A DNA stretch of 64,000 nucleotides, from contig JADKJG010000009.1 in assembly GCA_016722375.1 (NCBI GenBank), forward strand, positions 1 to 64,000, read 5' to 3'. Source of the stretch: Bacteroidota bacterium. Its GTDB lineage: Bacteria > Bacteroidota > Bacteroidia > Chitinophagales > LD1. The notes under the pieces are model-generated. The model saw only the letters and a program-made list of their open reading frames with translations, was not told the origin of the DNA and did no database searches. Made by a program: the position numbers and the translations under genes. Within the stretch, counting starts at the first letter, position 1. Every line of letters begins with the position of its first letter. This document shows, piece by piece, positions 8,317 to 18,906 of the stretch.

Positions 8317-9900
8317 TTATTTGGTGATTTCTATTTCAACCCGGCGATTCAATGCCCGGCCTTGTTCTGTATTATTATCAGCAATAGGCGCTCTTAAACC
8401 AAAACCAAAATAGGTCATCCTGTCGGCCGGTAGGCCTTTTTCTAATAGATAATCATAAACCCGTTTGGCACGGCGGTCTGATAGCCACTGGTTATAGTTC
8501 GCATTGGCGATATTATCGGTGTGACCGTTAATGCGAATATTCGTGTTTGGATTCAGCGTCATAAACTCTGCCACTTTATCTAATTCAGTATAAGATGCGC
8601 GATTCATGTAGCTGCTGTTTTTGTCAAATTCGACTTTGTTTAAGCGATAGATACTTCCTTTCGTTGACTTGGTGCTCTTATCAACCGTAGCGGGGAAATC
8701 TACTAAGGGCTTATCTTTGGTCATTTGCTGATAATCCTTCACGGCATTATCCAACTTTTCGTTCATCTCGCTCTGCACTTTATTCAGTTGACCGGTTAAT
8801 TCCTGATTCTTTTCGTCTTGATCTAAGAGTTTCTCGTATTGTTCAGCAATCTTTTGTTCTTGCTCCATCTTGGCAAATTCAAGCGAATCAATAGCTTGCC
8901 AAGCGCTGTCTAAACTTTTTTTCATCTCTTCCTGTGCAATCAAGAGGCTGTCTATAAGATCGAGTTTAGGATTCACTTCTTCCTTCTCTTTTTTATTCAT
9001 CCATTGATTGAAATGAACACCAACGATGACTTCATGTGTTCCTTTAGTGTCTGCATATTTTACTTTCCCCATCAGTGGATATTCATAGGAATAGCCGATG
9101 GTAACTGCTTTGCTGATTCGCGCAGCCGCTATAAATGACATGCCGTAATCCATTCTATAGCCTACTCCCAGATAGCCAATGCGCTTGTAGTTGGCCATGA
9201 TGTTTCCTTCAATCTGATAGGTCTTTTTGAGTGCGTATTTGGCAATGACGGCTGGTTCGATATTCCAGGTTTCATTTTTCAAACTGATTTCATAACTGGC
9301 TGAGAAGTTGAAATATCGAACGTTCTTAAACCGGCTATCTTTAAGACCGGAGGTGATATTGGCTTTGGTGTTGAGCACTTGGGGCACCGCCACTCCGATA
9401 GTCAGCTTTTTCCATTGGTAGGCCAGGCCTACGTTTAAATCAAAAGCTACCCCGCCCTTAGAAGCAGCGAGCAGATTAGGGTCGTCTGCATCGGTGGCTC
9501 TGGCGTTGGCAAAGTCAACATGAACTTCCTGAACACCTGCGGAGAATCCGAGTGACAGGCGGTGATCTTTTGCGAAAGTTATTTTCTGGGCATAATATGC
9601 CTGAACATTTATCCGTTTAATAATGTCGGTATTGTCATTATAAACATGAATGCCGGTACCTATCCGGTCTTCCCAAAGGCTGATGTCTCCCACAGCGCCT
9701 CTGGTTACGGGATGGCCGGGCATTCCCGTCCATTGTTCGCGATAGAAACCGTAAATATTGGTCGTTCCGTTATACGCCGTCAATGCGGGATTATACAACA
9801 TGCGCATAAAGTATATCTGGCTGTATATTGGGGTTTGCTGCGCACTAATGTGTGAGAAAAGAGAAAAAAGGATCAGTGCAGTTGCGGCTATCTTTTTCAT
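8317..9900 (-). CDS. PorP/SprF-type outer membrane barrel fused to OmpA peptidoglycan-binding domain
   Basis: The start is placed at the ATG ending at 9900 (MKKIAATALILFSLFSHISAQ, a clean signal peptide); ATGs at 9927 and 9906 would add residues before it. Length is 527 residues. Roughly residues 25-310 are a PorP/SprF-like barrel (PIYSQIYFMRMLYNPALTAY ... GVAVPQVLN). Residues ~315-410 form a Lys/Glu/Gln coiled coil, and the last ~105 residues are an OmpA C-terminal domain (NTNIRINGHTDN ... LSDRRAKRVYDYL ... RALNRRVEIEI). SprF-type proteins help surface adhesins cross or settle in the outer membrane. The OmpA domain should tether the barrel to peptidoglycan. It sits 39 bp downstream of a T9SS type-B surface protein gene, a typical partner arrangement. 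Confidence 0.9.
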   Translation of the reverse strand: MKKIAATALILFSLFSHISAQQTPIYSQIYFMRMLYNPALTAYNGTTNIYGFYREQWTGMPGHPVTRGAVGDISLWEDRIGTGIHVYNDNTDIIKRINVQAYYAQKITFAKDHRLSLGFSAGVQEVHVDFANARATDADDPNLLAASKGGVAFDLNVGLAYQWKKLTIGVAVPQVLNTKANITSGLKDSRFKNVRYFNFSASYEISLKNETWNIEPAVIAKYALKKTYQIEGNIMANYKRIGYLGVGYRMDYGMSFIAAARISKAVTIGYSYEYPLMGKVKYADTKGTHEVIVGVHFNQWMNKKEKEEVNPKLDLIDSLLIAQEEMKKSLDSAWQAIDSLEFAKMEQEQKIAEQYEKLLDQDEKNQELTGQLNKVQSEMNEKLDNAVKDYQQMTKDKPLVDFPATVDKSTKSTKGSIYRLNKVEFDKNSSYMNRASYTELDKVAEFMTLNPNTNIRINGHTDNIANANYNQWLSDRRAKRVYDYLLEKGLPADRMTYFGFGLRAPIADNNTEQGRALNRRVEIEITK

Positions 9901-9939
9901 AATCATTTGATTTTTTGTGTTTATCATGTGATTAGCAAA

Positions 9940-12382
9940 TTAGTTGGCTGTGCCGTTAAGGATATTAATAGCGCCTCGGTAGATGTGGTTGTTTTGAGAG
10001 GGAACGCGGAACACATAATAGTAGGTGCCGTCGGGAAGTTTCTCTCCGCTTTTGTTGGTTCCCGCCCCAATCGTTGTTATAGCTTTCTGCCTCATAAACC
10101 TTGGTTCCCCAACGATTGAAGATGATGAGATTGGAGCCTTCCAAATTCACTCGTGGATGAACTTTCCAAGTATCGTTTTTGCCATCGCCATCGGGAGTAA
10201 TCACGTTGGGGAGTTCAATAGAATCAGGCACCACGACATTTATCAGAACGCTATCATATCCCGTACAACTATAAGCATCGGTGGCATACAGATAAAACAA
10301 AGTGGATTCCGAACCATTAAAAGTTGGATTGGGAAGGCTCGGAAAATTCAAATGAGTGGTCGGCTTCCATTCATAAATGACCAAATCATTACCCCTTGCA
10401 TCGCCACTCAACTGAATGGACATTCCGAGTGAAATAGTAGAATCCGGTCCGGCTTCAACGATAGGCAGAGCATGTACATCATAAGAAACAGGCTCGGAAG
10501 TATCGGTAGAGCAGTCATTTCTTCCTACCACCACCACGATGTCCTTATCTTGAAGTGAATTGGTGGAATAAGATGGATTTGAAGTAGGCTCGCCAGTTGA
10601 TTTTCCATTCAGAAAAAACTCATAAGTATCAGCTCCCGAGGCGGTTAAAGTAACGCTTTGTCCTTCGCAAATAGAGCGAGATGCGATGGATGAAATCATA
10701 GTAACATTGACCGGATCGAGTACCGTCACAGCATAGGTAGAAGTGTCTATGCATCCATAAATGTCAATGTATATATCGGTTATAGAAAGCGGGGATGATT
10801 TGGGCACCAGCACCGGATAGAAAAAATGGTCGCTGACTCCCAAGCCGCTATAATGATGTGAACCCGGTGAGTTTCCGGCAGAAATATCAAAATAATCATC
10901 CAGGTCAATGGGGGTAGAGGTCAGACATAAAGAGGGGGGGAGGACGGTGGTGATAAAGGGTTGCGGGCGAATCGTCACGGTTGTTTCGGCAGAGTCGGTA
11001 CAGCCCGAAGCATTGGTATAAACATAGACAATACGTAATGGGGAAGACAGGCCTATCTGAACGGTATTAAAAAGGCTATCCATTCGTCCGTTTATATAAT
11101 AAATACCTCCCGGTGGCGAACCACCGGTTAAGGTAAATGTTGGTTCGTTATAGCAAATATTAGCGGGCATGTTTAAGGTAACAATTGGCTGTTGCTTATT
11201 CGTGATAATTGCAGTAGCCGTATCAAAGCAGCCATCAGAATTGGACACCATCAGCGTATAAATTCCCGAAAAAACGGAATCCGGTTTTGATACATTCCAT
11301 AGATAGGTTGAATAGCTTGAATTGGGATATAAAGTTGTTAAGTCATAAGCGTAGCCAGGACAAATACTATCACTCTTATCTACACCCAGATTAGGTTTAT
11401 TATGAAGGCTAATAGTAATCAGCCCGGTGTCCGAGCAGCCATATACATTGGAAACAACGACTAAGTAATTTCCATCTGCCACCGTATGAGGAGTAGCTAC
11501 GGGTATAAAATCAGTATGAAGATAGCTAACCGATAAACCGGAGGTGACAAAATAGTTGGTGAGGTCTGTTGTGGTAAACGGACAGATAGTGTCTGCCATA
11601 TCAGCGCCAAGTTGGGGAGATGATTGAAAAAGGACATTTACTGAAGAAGATGCCGTACAGTGGAAGGTATTGCTAACGGTCAGTCGGTAAGTGCCGGAAC
11701 TATTAACAACTACAAAATTGGCTGAAGCTCCGGTTGACCACGAATAGCTTTCGAAAGCACCTCCCATCAGCCTTACCGATGTGGCACAAGTGGTTATATC
11801 ATCTCCTAGGCTCACCGTGGGCGAAGGATCTACAGAAATAGCTAATTCATCGGAGGCGGTGCAGTTATCGCTATTCGTTACGGTTACCGAATAGTTGCCC
11901 GTACTGGTTACTGCAATTTGTTGAGTCGTCTCTCCGGTTGACCAGGAATAGAATGTTTCAGGAATAGCCACGAAAAGTATATCGCGAAAGGTGTTGGAAC
12001 AGTGATGAATGTCGGCACCTAAATCAACAACCGGAACCGGGTTGATGGTAATATTGATAGACGCTGAAGCACTGCAATTAGGCTGATTGGTAACGGTTAC
12101 GCTATAGGTGCCCGACATCCCAATATTCAGAGTTTGCCCGGTAGAAGCGTCGGACCATAGATAGTCGGCCCCTGTGTTCAAGGCATCTAACTGAATCCTG
12201 CCACCGCATTGCACTATGTCTGGCCCCAAATCTACCACCGGATCAATACATGGCTGCGCGCTTAACGAGCCAACGAATGAAAAGCTGCTAATAAATAGGA
12301 AAAGCACCCAGTAGATGCTACGTTTACAAATACTCCTTTTGAAGCGCAAAACAGCGCCGTTAGACTTAAACTGCTGACTCAT
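9940..12382 (-). pseudogene. T9SS type B (gliding-motility C-terminal domain) surface protein, frameshifted near its end
   Basis: The signal peptide region is RSIYWVLFLFISSFSFVGSL before AQ; the start is chosen at the ATG at 12380-12382 (MSQQF), while a longer frame begins at 12460. The body is a run of PKD/Ig-like repeats with 'G-x-Y-S-V-T-V-T-N' ends and 'DLGxDxxxC' starts. The C-terminus carries LPNVITPDGDGKNDTWKV and LIIFNRWGTKVYEAE, the hallmark of the CHU_C/type B sorting domain. Around 10055-10066 one extra base shifts the frame. The other frame restores GEKLPDGTYYYVFRVPSQN ... GAINILNGTAN to a stop at 9940-9942. As written, the last ~40 residues of the sorting signal are lost, which would block surface attachment if real. 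Probable partner of the PorP-OmpA gene downstream. Confidence 0.85.
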
Positions 12383-12586
12383 AACGGATAGGGATAAATT
12401 AAATAATCGAGAACTGTAAATTTCCAACATGGACAAATGGATAAAACGCGAATGTCGCAAATGTTATAAAATAAGCCATTAATCCCAAACTAATAGGGCT
12501 TAATGATGCAACCACCATGTAACTTAAACAAATCCGCTACACGAGTCAATTCCAAAACTGACTGGCAGCAAGATAAGGAACTTTCT

Positions 12587-13285
12587 TTAGCGAAATCCCA
12601 TGCCGTCGCTCATCATCTCCATCATGGTTTTGATGGTATAGTCATCTGGTATCTGAAACTTGTCGTCTTTAACGGGGACAGACTCTACACTGGTACAGGT
12701 CATTTTTACAGATATTCCACGCGCATTATAGCTGAACTCCATAGGGAAGCCCTCAATTCCTTTTATCTTAAACTCGCGAGGGCCTGAAAAACCAATTTGG
12801 TCGGTGTACCAAACTTCTCCCTGCACCTTCTCTCCGTTCTCCGAAGGATAAGTGACTAACGCCTTTTTGCATTTATAGTCAGCAATCTTTTTTGTTTCGC
12901 TAGTCAGTTTCACTTCCGGTTCTTTCGCCTTGTCATTGTCTTCAGGATGAAGAGAAGCCTTCACAGCCTCCATATCTCCCTCTTCCATTTTCATAGCTAT
13001 TTTCTTTCCCATCAGGTTCATGAGGGTATACATACTTCCATCGGCGCGATTGTTTAAAACGACTACATCGCCCATGGATGTTTTTGTTTCGATGCGAGAC
13101 CGATCGCCTTTGAAATAAATTACTTGCTCCTTTCCCATAGCCATAGCCAAGGCATTTTCATCGCCCTTTTTTGCTTCCGGTAGCGTAACAGAATAAACAA
13201 CCTTGCCTTCGGTTATCTTGCTTTGAGCTGTCGTGAACAAATTGATAAACAGGCAGGCAAAGACTGTAAAGAGCGTATTTTTCAT
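12587..13285 (-). CDS. DUF4412-type secreted protein
   Basis: A 232-residue protein with signal peptide MKNTLFTVFACLFINLFTTAQ. The pattern is 'EGKVVYSVTLP', then 'VIYFKGDRSRIETKTSMGD', 'YTLMNLMGKK', 'YKCKKALVTYPSENG' and 'VWYTDQI', typical of DUF4412 and related GLPGLI-like exported proteins of Bacteroidota. It is expected in the periplasm or on the outer membrane. Its function is unknown. It ends in a Met-rich tail (TMMEMMSDGMGFR). Confidence 0.8.
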   Translation of the reverse strand: MKNTLFTVFACLFINLFTTAQSKITEGKVVYSVTLPEAKKGDENALAMAMGKEQVIYFKGDRSRIETKTSMGDVVVLNNRADGSMYTLMNLMGKKIAMKMEEGDMEAVKASLHPEDNDKAKEPEVKLTSETKKIADYKCKKALVTYPSENGEKVQGEVWYTDQIGFSGPREFKIKGIEGFPMEFSYNARGISVKMTCTSVESVPVKDDKFQIPDDYTIKTMMEMMSDGMGFR

Positions 13286-13342
13286 GAATTGAATTTAGGA
13301 TGCAAAAATATTCAAGATGACGGATTATGTGTAAGAAAGGAT

Positions 13343-14002
13343 TTATTTTTCCTTTAAAAGCTGATCTATTTCATCCATCAACTTAGCAACACTTTCGGGA
13401 TTGGTCCCGTCGTAGTAGCCCCGAATCCTTTTTTGTTTATCTACCAAAATAAAACTGCCGCTGTGAATATGCCCGCCCGGAGCATCAGGATCTTCGGCAG
13501 CGCTGACGAGATAACTTCCGGCAAGCTGATAGATAGAATCTTTGTCGCCGGTCAATAAGTGCCACTTACTAGTTTCTATACCCCCTAGCTTGGCTCCATA
13601 CGATTTGAGTTTTCCCACAGTATCACGCGCCGGGTCTATAGTATAGGAGAGAATCACGATTTCTGGATTCGACTTATACTTTTCATATACCTTCAACATT
13701 TCGGCCATCATTTTCGGACAGATACTTGGACAGGAGGTGAAAAAGAAATCGGCGATATGAATTTTGCCTTCTATAGTTTTGTTGCTTATATTCTTCCCAT
13801 CTTGGTCGGTCATCGAGAAATTTGGAATGGTATAATCAACACTATCCACCGATACACCAGATCCGCTATTGCTTGTTACTGCTTGTTTGTTTCCATATAC
13901 CGGTAACTTATCTGATTGTTGGCAGGCTCCAACCATAAGTAATATCAGAAAAACAACAAGGATCGAAACAGAACCGTGACGGGAACAGCGATGGGTTTTC
14001 AT
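13343..14002 (-). CDS. SCO1/SenC family protein
   Basis: This is a 219-residue thioredoxin-fold protein with a lipoprotein-type leader (lipobox ending at Cys27, MVGAC). The copper site is visible: FFFTSCPSICPKM with Cys91 and Cys95, and the distal histidine in GGHIHSG (178/180). SCO proteins deliver copper to the CuA site of cytochrome c oxidase or act as periplasmic thiol oxidoreductases. The stop at 13343 faces DUF4412. The start abuts the stop of the response regulator (14003), so the two are probably co-transcribed. Confidence 0.9.
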   Translation of the reverse strand: MKTHRCSRHGSVSILVVFLILLMVGACQQSDKLPVYGNKQAVTSNSGSGVSVDSVDYTIPNFSMTDQDGKNISNKTIEGKIHIADFFFTSCPSICPKMMAEMLKVYEKYKSNPEIVILSYTIDPARDTVGKLKSYGAKLGGIETSKWHLLTGDKDSIYQLAGSYLVSAAEDPDAPGGHIHSGSFILVDKQKRIRGYYDGTNPESVAKLMDEIDQLLKEK

Positions 14003-14416
14003 TTAGCTTTGAGAAGTTAGATAGTTATCTTTTAATTTTTGTGCGGTCTCTTCGCTGATGGGTTTGCCAAGAAAATCAAGCACTTCAGGATAGTTCTTTG
14101 CTTTAGCAATATCGCCCGGATAGTCGGAGGAGGTGAGCAGGTATATCTTGGGTAAGGAATTAAATTCTGCCGGAAAGGTTCTGAACTGATTCATAAACTC
14201 CCATCCATCCATAGCTGGCATATTGATATCGAGCAGGATAACGGTCGGATATTCTTCTGTCATTTTTCCATCAGACACCCGCTTCAACTCATCCAGAGCC
14301 TCTTGTGCCATTCGGAATTGTCTCAGGTTATTTAGCCCGGCTTCCTCTAGCATAATTCTAGTCAAGGTGTTATTGGCTTTGTCATCGTCAATAATATAAA
14401 ACAGTGGTTCTTTCAT
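14003..14416 (-). CDS. Stand-alone response regulator receiver domain
   Basis: 137 residues, one receiver domain and no output domain. The acidic pocket is IIDDDK (10-12), the phosphoacceptor is Asp63 in VILLDINMP, the switch residues are Thr95/Ser96 (LLTSSD), and the conserved lysine is Lys118 in FLGKPI. A CheY-like single-domain regulator passes a phosphoryl signal by protein contact. No histidine kinase gene lies in the window, so its partner is unknown. It is directly upstream of the SCO gene. Confidence 0.92.
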   Translation of the reverse strand: MKEPLFYIIDDDKANNTLTRIMLEEAGLNNLRQFRMAQEALDELKRVSDGKMTEEYPTVILLDINMPAMDGWEFMNQFRTFPAEFNSLPKIYLLTSSDYPGDIAKAKNYPEVLDFLGKPISEETAQKLKDNYLTSQS

Positions 14417-14485
14417 AATAACTATCGTTGTTGTGGCTGCGTAAAAATAATTATCTGTAGGGAATCAACAAGCAGGTTAATCCAG

Positions 14486-15382
14486 TTGACGAAATCCATT
14501 AAGTTTGCAACCGTGGAAGAAACAAATATTTCTAAATCTAGAATTTCTAAACCCGAGTGGCTCAAGATTAAACTTCCTTCGGGCAGAGAGTTCAGCGAGG
14601 TGAAAAAGAATGTGGAGCAACATAAACTTCACACCATCTGCGAAAGCGGTAAATGTCCCAACCAAACAGAGTGTTGGGGTGTTGGCACCGCTACTTTAAT
14701 GATTTTGGGTAATGTATGTACCCGTTCCTGTATGTTTTGTAGCGTCGAAACAGGTAATCCACAATCGGTAGATATCACTGAACCGATCCGGGTGGCCGAG
14801 TCGGTAAAACTGATGGGATTGAAACACGTGGTGATTACTTCTGTTGATCGCGATGATTTAATTGACGGTGGCTCCAAGATATGGGCAGCAACCATTCGGG
14901 CCATTCGTCGTCATTGCCCCGGAGTGACTATGGAAACTTTAATTCCTGATTTTAAAGGAAATTGGGAAAACCTTCAAAGAGTAATTGATGTAAGCCCCGA
15001 GGTAGTCTCGCATAATTTGGAAACCGTAAAGCGTTTGACTCGCCAAGTGCGCATTCAAGCCAAATACGAGCGAAGCCTAGAAGTCTTGTTGCATTTGAAA
15101 GATGGAGGTATTTCGAGAACCAAGAGCGGCATCATGTTGGGATTGGGCGAAACCGAAGAAGAACTTTTTGAAGCGATGGACGATTTGCGAAAATCGAAAG
15201 TGGATATTCTTACACTCGGCCAATATCTTCAACCCACCAAAAAACATTTATCCGTCGTCCGCTATGTCAAACCTTCAGAGTTTGCGCACTACAAGGAAGT
15301 GGCGCTTGGCAAAGGCTTTCGATATGTAGAAAGTGGTGCGATGGTGCGTTCCAGCTATCATGCTGAAAAGCATTTGATCTAA
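14486..15382 (+). CDS. lipA: Lipoyl synthase
   Basis: A radical SAM enzyme that inserts two sulfurs into octanoyl-lipoyl-carrier domains. Both iron-sulfur clusters are visible: the auxiliary cluster Cys52, Cys57 and Cys63 (CESGKCPNQTEC) and the SAM cluster Cys78-x3-Cys82-x2-Cys85 (CTRSCMFC). The conserved C-terminal serine is in MVRSSYHAE. There is no ATG before the first cluster motif. The start is TTG at 14486 (AGCAGG lies about 10 nt upstream) or GTG at 14513, and the shorter version also fits the family length. The gene converges with DUF4249, with 3 bp between the stops. Confidence 0.93.
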   Translation: MTKSIKFATVEETNISKSRISKPEWLKIKLPSGREFSEVKKNVEQHKLHTICESGKCPNQTECWGVGTATLMILGNVCTRSCMFCSVETGNPQSVDITEPIRVAESVKLMGLKHVVITSVDRDDLIDGGSKIWAATIRAIRRHCPGVTMETLIPDFKGNWENLQRVIDVSPEVVSHNLETVKRLTRQVRIQAKYERSLEVLLHLKDGGISRTKSGIMLGLGETEEELFEAMDDLRKSKVDILTLGQYLQPTKKHLSVVRYVKPSEFAHYKEVALGKGFRYVESGAMVRSSYHAEKHLI

Positions 15383-15385
15383 TCC

Positions 15386-16399
15386 TTACTTAGGAACAAT
15401 AATGCTGTAATATTTTGTGGCATATCCTGCCCAAACTCCCAAACCGTTATTGATATTGGTATTGATCCGCACCGGACTTGAAAAGGGGCTACTTCCTCCG
15501 CTGTTTTCCAGCGAGAAATAAAAATCATAGGTCCTACTGTCTATGTTGCTCCACTTCAAGTTAACGGTGTCTCCTTTCCAAAAATAGTTGGAAGTGTTGA
15601 GATCAAATTTTGAACCGGGCGCTTCGCCTCGGCCAAGAGGTAAGCCTATCTGCAATCCAACAAACAATTTATCATCATACACAGAACCGGTGAGCGGAGA
15701 GTAATATGGCTCACTGTTCCGACTGTTTTTATACCGAACAAAATTTCCAAACGTATCGGGCACGGTGATATATACATAGACGGCAGCCAGCGAGTCCCTG
15801 TAAATTGGATTCTCGTGTTCGCGAATGGCAAGCGAGTCAATGCCGATAGCCGTGGGAATATGGGTGGAAGATGAAAGACGAATACTATCTCCGCCATTGA
15901 AGGGAGGCGCGGTGATGTTTAAAAAATAATCGGTTCTTTCTTTTCCGTGAAAGGCGGTCATGCCGCCTGACAAGTAGTTGAAAATATCTGGTACGGTATA
16001 AACACAAACACTCGGCAGGCTGGCCGAGTCCACCTGACTGAATCCAAACGCTCTGAGCAATAGCCGCGCTTGATCTGCCGGCAAATTCAAACTATTGAGA
16101 CAAAACTCTTGAAGCAAAACACTGTCGCCTTCGCCGGAGCGGACTCTTACTTCTGCACCATGAATAAAATAACTGCCAAGATCATTCAGGTTGACCGTTC
16201 CGAAAAAACGTTGGCTTTTTGTCAAGATAATAATCGGTGGCGCGTCGTTTTCAATAGAGCCTTCCACCACTACCTGTTCACTTTTGGCTGGAAGTTTTAT
16301 GTCTGCGATTTTGGTGCAGGACGTAACGATCAATGCAAGAATCAGGCATTGAAACAATTTGAATAGATGACGATAGGTCGAGCAGGATTTATCTTTCAT
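15386..16399 (-). CDS. DUF4249 lipoprotein
   Basis: 337 residues. The leader ends with LILALIVTSC, a lipobox with the cysteine near residue 28, so the protein is probably an outer-membrane or periplasmic lipoprotein. The DUF4249 pattern begins just after it (LPAKSEQVVVEGSIENDAPP ... ILTKSQRFF ... GAEVRVRSGE). These proteins are usually encoded next to a TonB-dependent receptor, as here (the receptor ends 3 bp upstream). They are thought to act as its surface partner. The substrate is unknown. Confidence 0.88.
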   Translation of the reverse strand: MKDKSCSTYRHLFKLFQCLILALIVTSCTKIADIKLPAKSEQVVVEGSIENDAPPIIILTKSQRFFGTVNLNDLGSYFIHGAEVRVRSGEGDSVLLQEFCLNSLNLPADQARLLLRAFGFSQVDSASLPSVCVYTVPDIFNYLSGGMTAFHGKERTDYFLNITAPPFNGGDSIRLSSSTHIPTAIGIDSLAIREHENPIYRDSLAAVYVYITVPDTFGNFVRYKNSRNSEPYYSPLTGSVYDDKLFVGLQIGLPLGRGEAPGSKFDLNTSNYFWKGDTVNLKWSNIDSRTYDFYFSLENSGGSSPFSSPVRINTNINNGLGVWAGYATKYYSIIVPK

Positions 16400-16402
16400 C
16401 TT

Positions 16403-18817
16403 CTAAAATTTAAAGTTCCAAGTGATGGCAGGAAGAATAGGAAAGAGTGAAGCCTGCTTCGCCTGAAAAGAAATAGCATTCGGAGCGCCGCTCGAATTTG
16501 TTCCGCTGGCACCCACGCTGCCCTGTGTATCTATGTAGATGAAGAAAGGATTCATCCGGTTATAAGCATTGTAAACTGAAACGGTGATGTCGGAATAGAA
16601 ATTAATCTTTCTTTTCTTTTTTGGTATGAAGGTGTAAACAAAACCAAAGTCGAGGCGGTGATAGGCGGGCATTCGGTAGAAGTTGCGCGGGCCATATTCA
16701 TAATGAACCTGTCCTTCATTCAGGAAATAGGAAACCGGCAAAGTGGTGCGCTGACCAGTGGCATAAACAAAGGTGGCCGATACTTTCCAGTGTTTATTGA
16801 ATTCATACATCTGCACAATAGAAATATCGTGGCGGCGATCATATCGAGCGAGGAAGGTCTTGCCCTCGTTAATCTCGGGAAACTTCCTCCAGGCCCAAGC
16901 CAGCGTATAGCTCACCCATCCGGTCCATTTGCCCTTTGCTTTCTTCACGAAGAACTCGGCGCCATAAGCCCAGCCCTTTCCATAGGTAAATTGATCTTCT
17001 ACATCCGCCGTAATATTTCCGACGGCGCTTTCACCATATTCAATTTGATTCCAAAGATGCTTGTAATATACCTCCACCGATGTTTCAATCATGTCATCTT
17101 TGAAATTTCTGAAATAGCCCACCGAAGGCTGCAAGCCTGTTTGGGGTTTCACATTGGCGGTGCTCGGCACCCATAAGTCAACCGGTAGGGTAGTAGTGGA
17201 ACTGGAAACCAAGTGAATATACTGACGGTTCAGCGTCAATCCCAATTTGACAGACGATGTTTTATCCACCTTGAATCGCATGGCCAGCCGCGGTTCCAAT
17301 CCCCAATAGGTTTTGATGTTTTTACCCGCTTTATAATTCAACGTATCAATAGACCTTCCGGCTTCATAAACAATCTTGGAATAGGGCCCCATGAAGTTGA
17401 ACAAAGAGGCGCGCAGCCCGGCGTTGATTTTGAGCCAAGGAGTGGCATCAAAATCATCCTGAAAATAGAGCGCTGTTTCATGCGCATATTTATTGCTCTG
17501 GTTGGTGGTTTTGAAATCTACCGAACCGGCGCTGCCCGAAGCCTGATAGGGAGTGAAGACATGAAAGTTATACTGCATTCCAAACTTCATCAAATGGCCG
17601 AGGCGCGGCGAATAATCAAAGTCCATTTTCAGCGTGGCTTCGCGCACCTTAGAGTTCAAACTGAAGGTTACGTTTTGGAAACCGGTATTGGCTTTAAATC
17701 CAAAATCATTATAAATCAGCATGGTGTTGAGAAACAACTTGGAACTGAAGAGGTGGTTCCAACGCAGCGTACCGGTGGCATTGCCCCAAGGGAAATCTAA
17801 TTTGAAATTACCACCCGGGTCGCTAAACTTAAATACATCTCTGCCGAAATAACCACTCAAATACAACCGGTCGCGGTCAGAGATGCGGTAATTGATTTTG
17901 GCGTTGATGTCGTAGAAATAATAGGCATTGCCTGCCAAACCTCCATCGCCAATATTTTTCAAAATAGGTTTGGTGATGATATCAATATAGGTTCTGCGGG
18001 CAGAGATAATAAAAGAACATTTATCCTTCGCAATAGGCCCCTGTATGGTGAGTCGCGAAGCAATCAGCCCCAGCCCGCCCTCCACATTCCACCGCTTCAT
18101 GTTTCCCTCCTTCATCTGCACATCCACCACCGAAGAAATCCTTCCGCCATACTCGGCAGGCATCCCGCCTTTAATCACCGTCAGGTTTTTAATAGCATCT
18201 GAATTAAACACCGAAAAGAAACCAAACAGGTGACCGGTGTTATAAACCACCGCTTCATCCAACAAAACCAGATTCTGGTCAATACCGCCGCCGCGCACAT
18301 AAAAGCCCGTGCTGCCTTCGCCGGCAGACTGTATGCCGGGCAGCAACTGAATGGTCTTCAACACATCCACTTCGCCCAACAAGGCAGGCAGGGCTTTGAC
18401 CTGCTCTATCTTCATTTCCATGCGCCCCATGTCTGTGCTCTCTACATTCTGTCCCTTTTTTTCGCCCGTAATCACCACTTCCTCTTTTTCGAGCGCGAGC
18501 GATTTCAGTTCTATGTTCAAACGAATATCCTTATCGAGGGTGATGCGTTTTTCTTGGGTGGCATAGCCGAGATAAGAAATGCGCAGCAGATAATCACCCT
18601 TAGGGAGCGTGACCGAATAAAAACCATATTCATTGGTAGATGCACCGGAGCTAAGTTCCGTTACATACACCGCCGCCGCCAACATGCTTTCTCCATTAGA
18701 AGCATCTTTTATAAATCCGCTGATGGTGAATCTGCTGACCGGTTGCGATTGAGCCACAACGGTTGATGCACAAAGAATGATTAGAAAATAAATGAAGCGA
18801 AAGGTCTTGAATTTCAT
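16403..18817 (-). CDS. TonB-dependent receptor with carboxypeptidase-like regulatory domain
   Basis: 804 residues with signal peptide MKFKTFRFIYFLIILCASTV. Residues ~30-110 are a CarboxypepD_reg-like domain (SGFIKDASNGESMLAAAVYV ... GFYSVTLPKGDYLLRISYLG). The plug domain follows (LLPGIQSAGEGSTGFYVRGG, LVLLDEAVVYN, GGMPAEYGGRISSVVDV), then a beta-barrel to the end. It imports an unidentified ligand using proton-motive force through TonB. It forms an operon with the DUF4249 gene and may be energised by the ExbB/ExbD/TonB set at 24981-27096, though that link is inference. Confidence 0.94.
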   Translation of the reverse strand: MKFKTFRFIYFLIILCASTVVAQSQPVSRFTISGFIKDASNGESMLAAAVYVTELSSGASTNEYGFYSVTLPKGDYLLRISYLGYATQEKRITLDKDIRLNIELKSLALEKEEVVITGEKKGQNVESTDMGRMEMKIEQVKALPALLGEVDVLKTIQLLPGIQSAGEGSTGFYVRGGGIDQNLVLLDEAVVYNTGHLFGFFSVFNSDAIKNLTVIKGGMPAEYGGRISSVVDVQMKEGNMKRWNVEGGLGLIASRLTIQGPIAKDKCSFIISARRTYIDIITKPILKNIGDGGLAGNAYYFYDINAKINYRISDRDRLYLSGYFGRDVFKFSDPGGNFKLDFPWGNATGTLRWNHLFSSKLFLNTMLIYNDFGFKANTGFQNVTFSLNSKVREATLKMDFDYSPRLGHLMKFGMQYNFHVFTPYQASGSAGSVDFKTTNQSNKYAHETALYFQDDFDATPWLKINAGLRASLFNFMGPYSKIVYEAGRSIDTLNYKAGKNIKTYWGLEPRLAMRFKVDKTSSVKLGLTLNRQYIHLVSSSTTTLPVDLWVPSTANVKPQTGLQPSVGYFRNFKDDMIETSVEVYYKHLWNQIEYGESAVGNITADVEDQFTYGKGWAYGAEFFVKKAKGKWTGWVSYTLAWAWRKFPEINEGKTFLARYDRRHDISIVQMYEFNKHWKVSATFVYATGQRTTLPVSYFLNEGQVHYEYGPRNFYRMPAYHRLDFGFVYTFIPKKKRKINFYSDITVSVYNAYNRMNPFFIYIDTQGSVGASGTNSSGAPNAISFQAKQASLFPILPAITWNFKF

Positions 18818-18906
18818 CCGTTAGTGGTTCCCTATTGAGCGAGGTAAAAATAAAAACTTGCACGAAGCAAGCATGAAATCAGGGTTGGGGAATGAAGCAA
18901 AAACAA

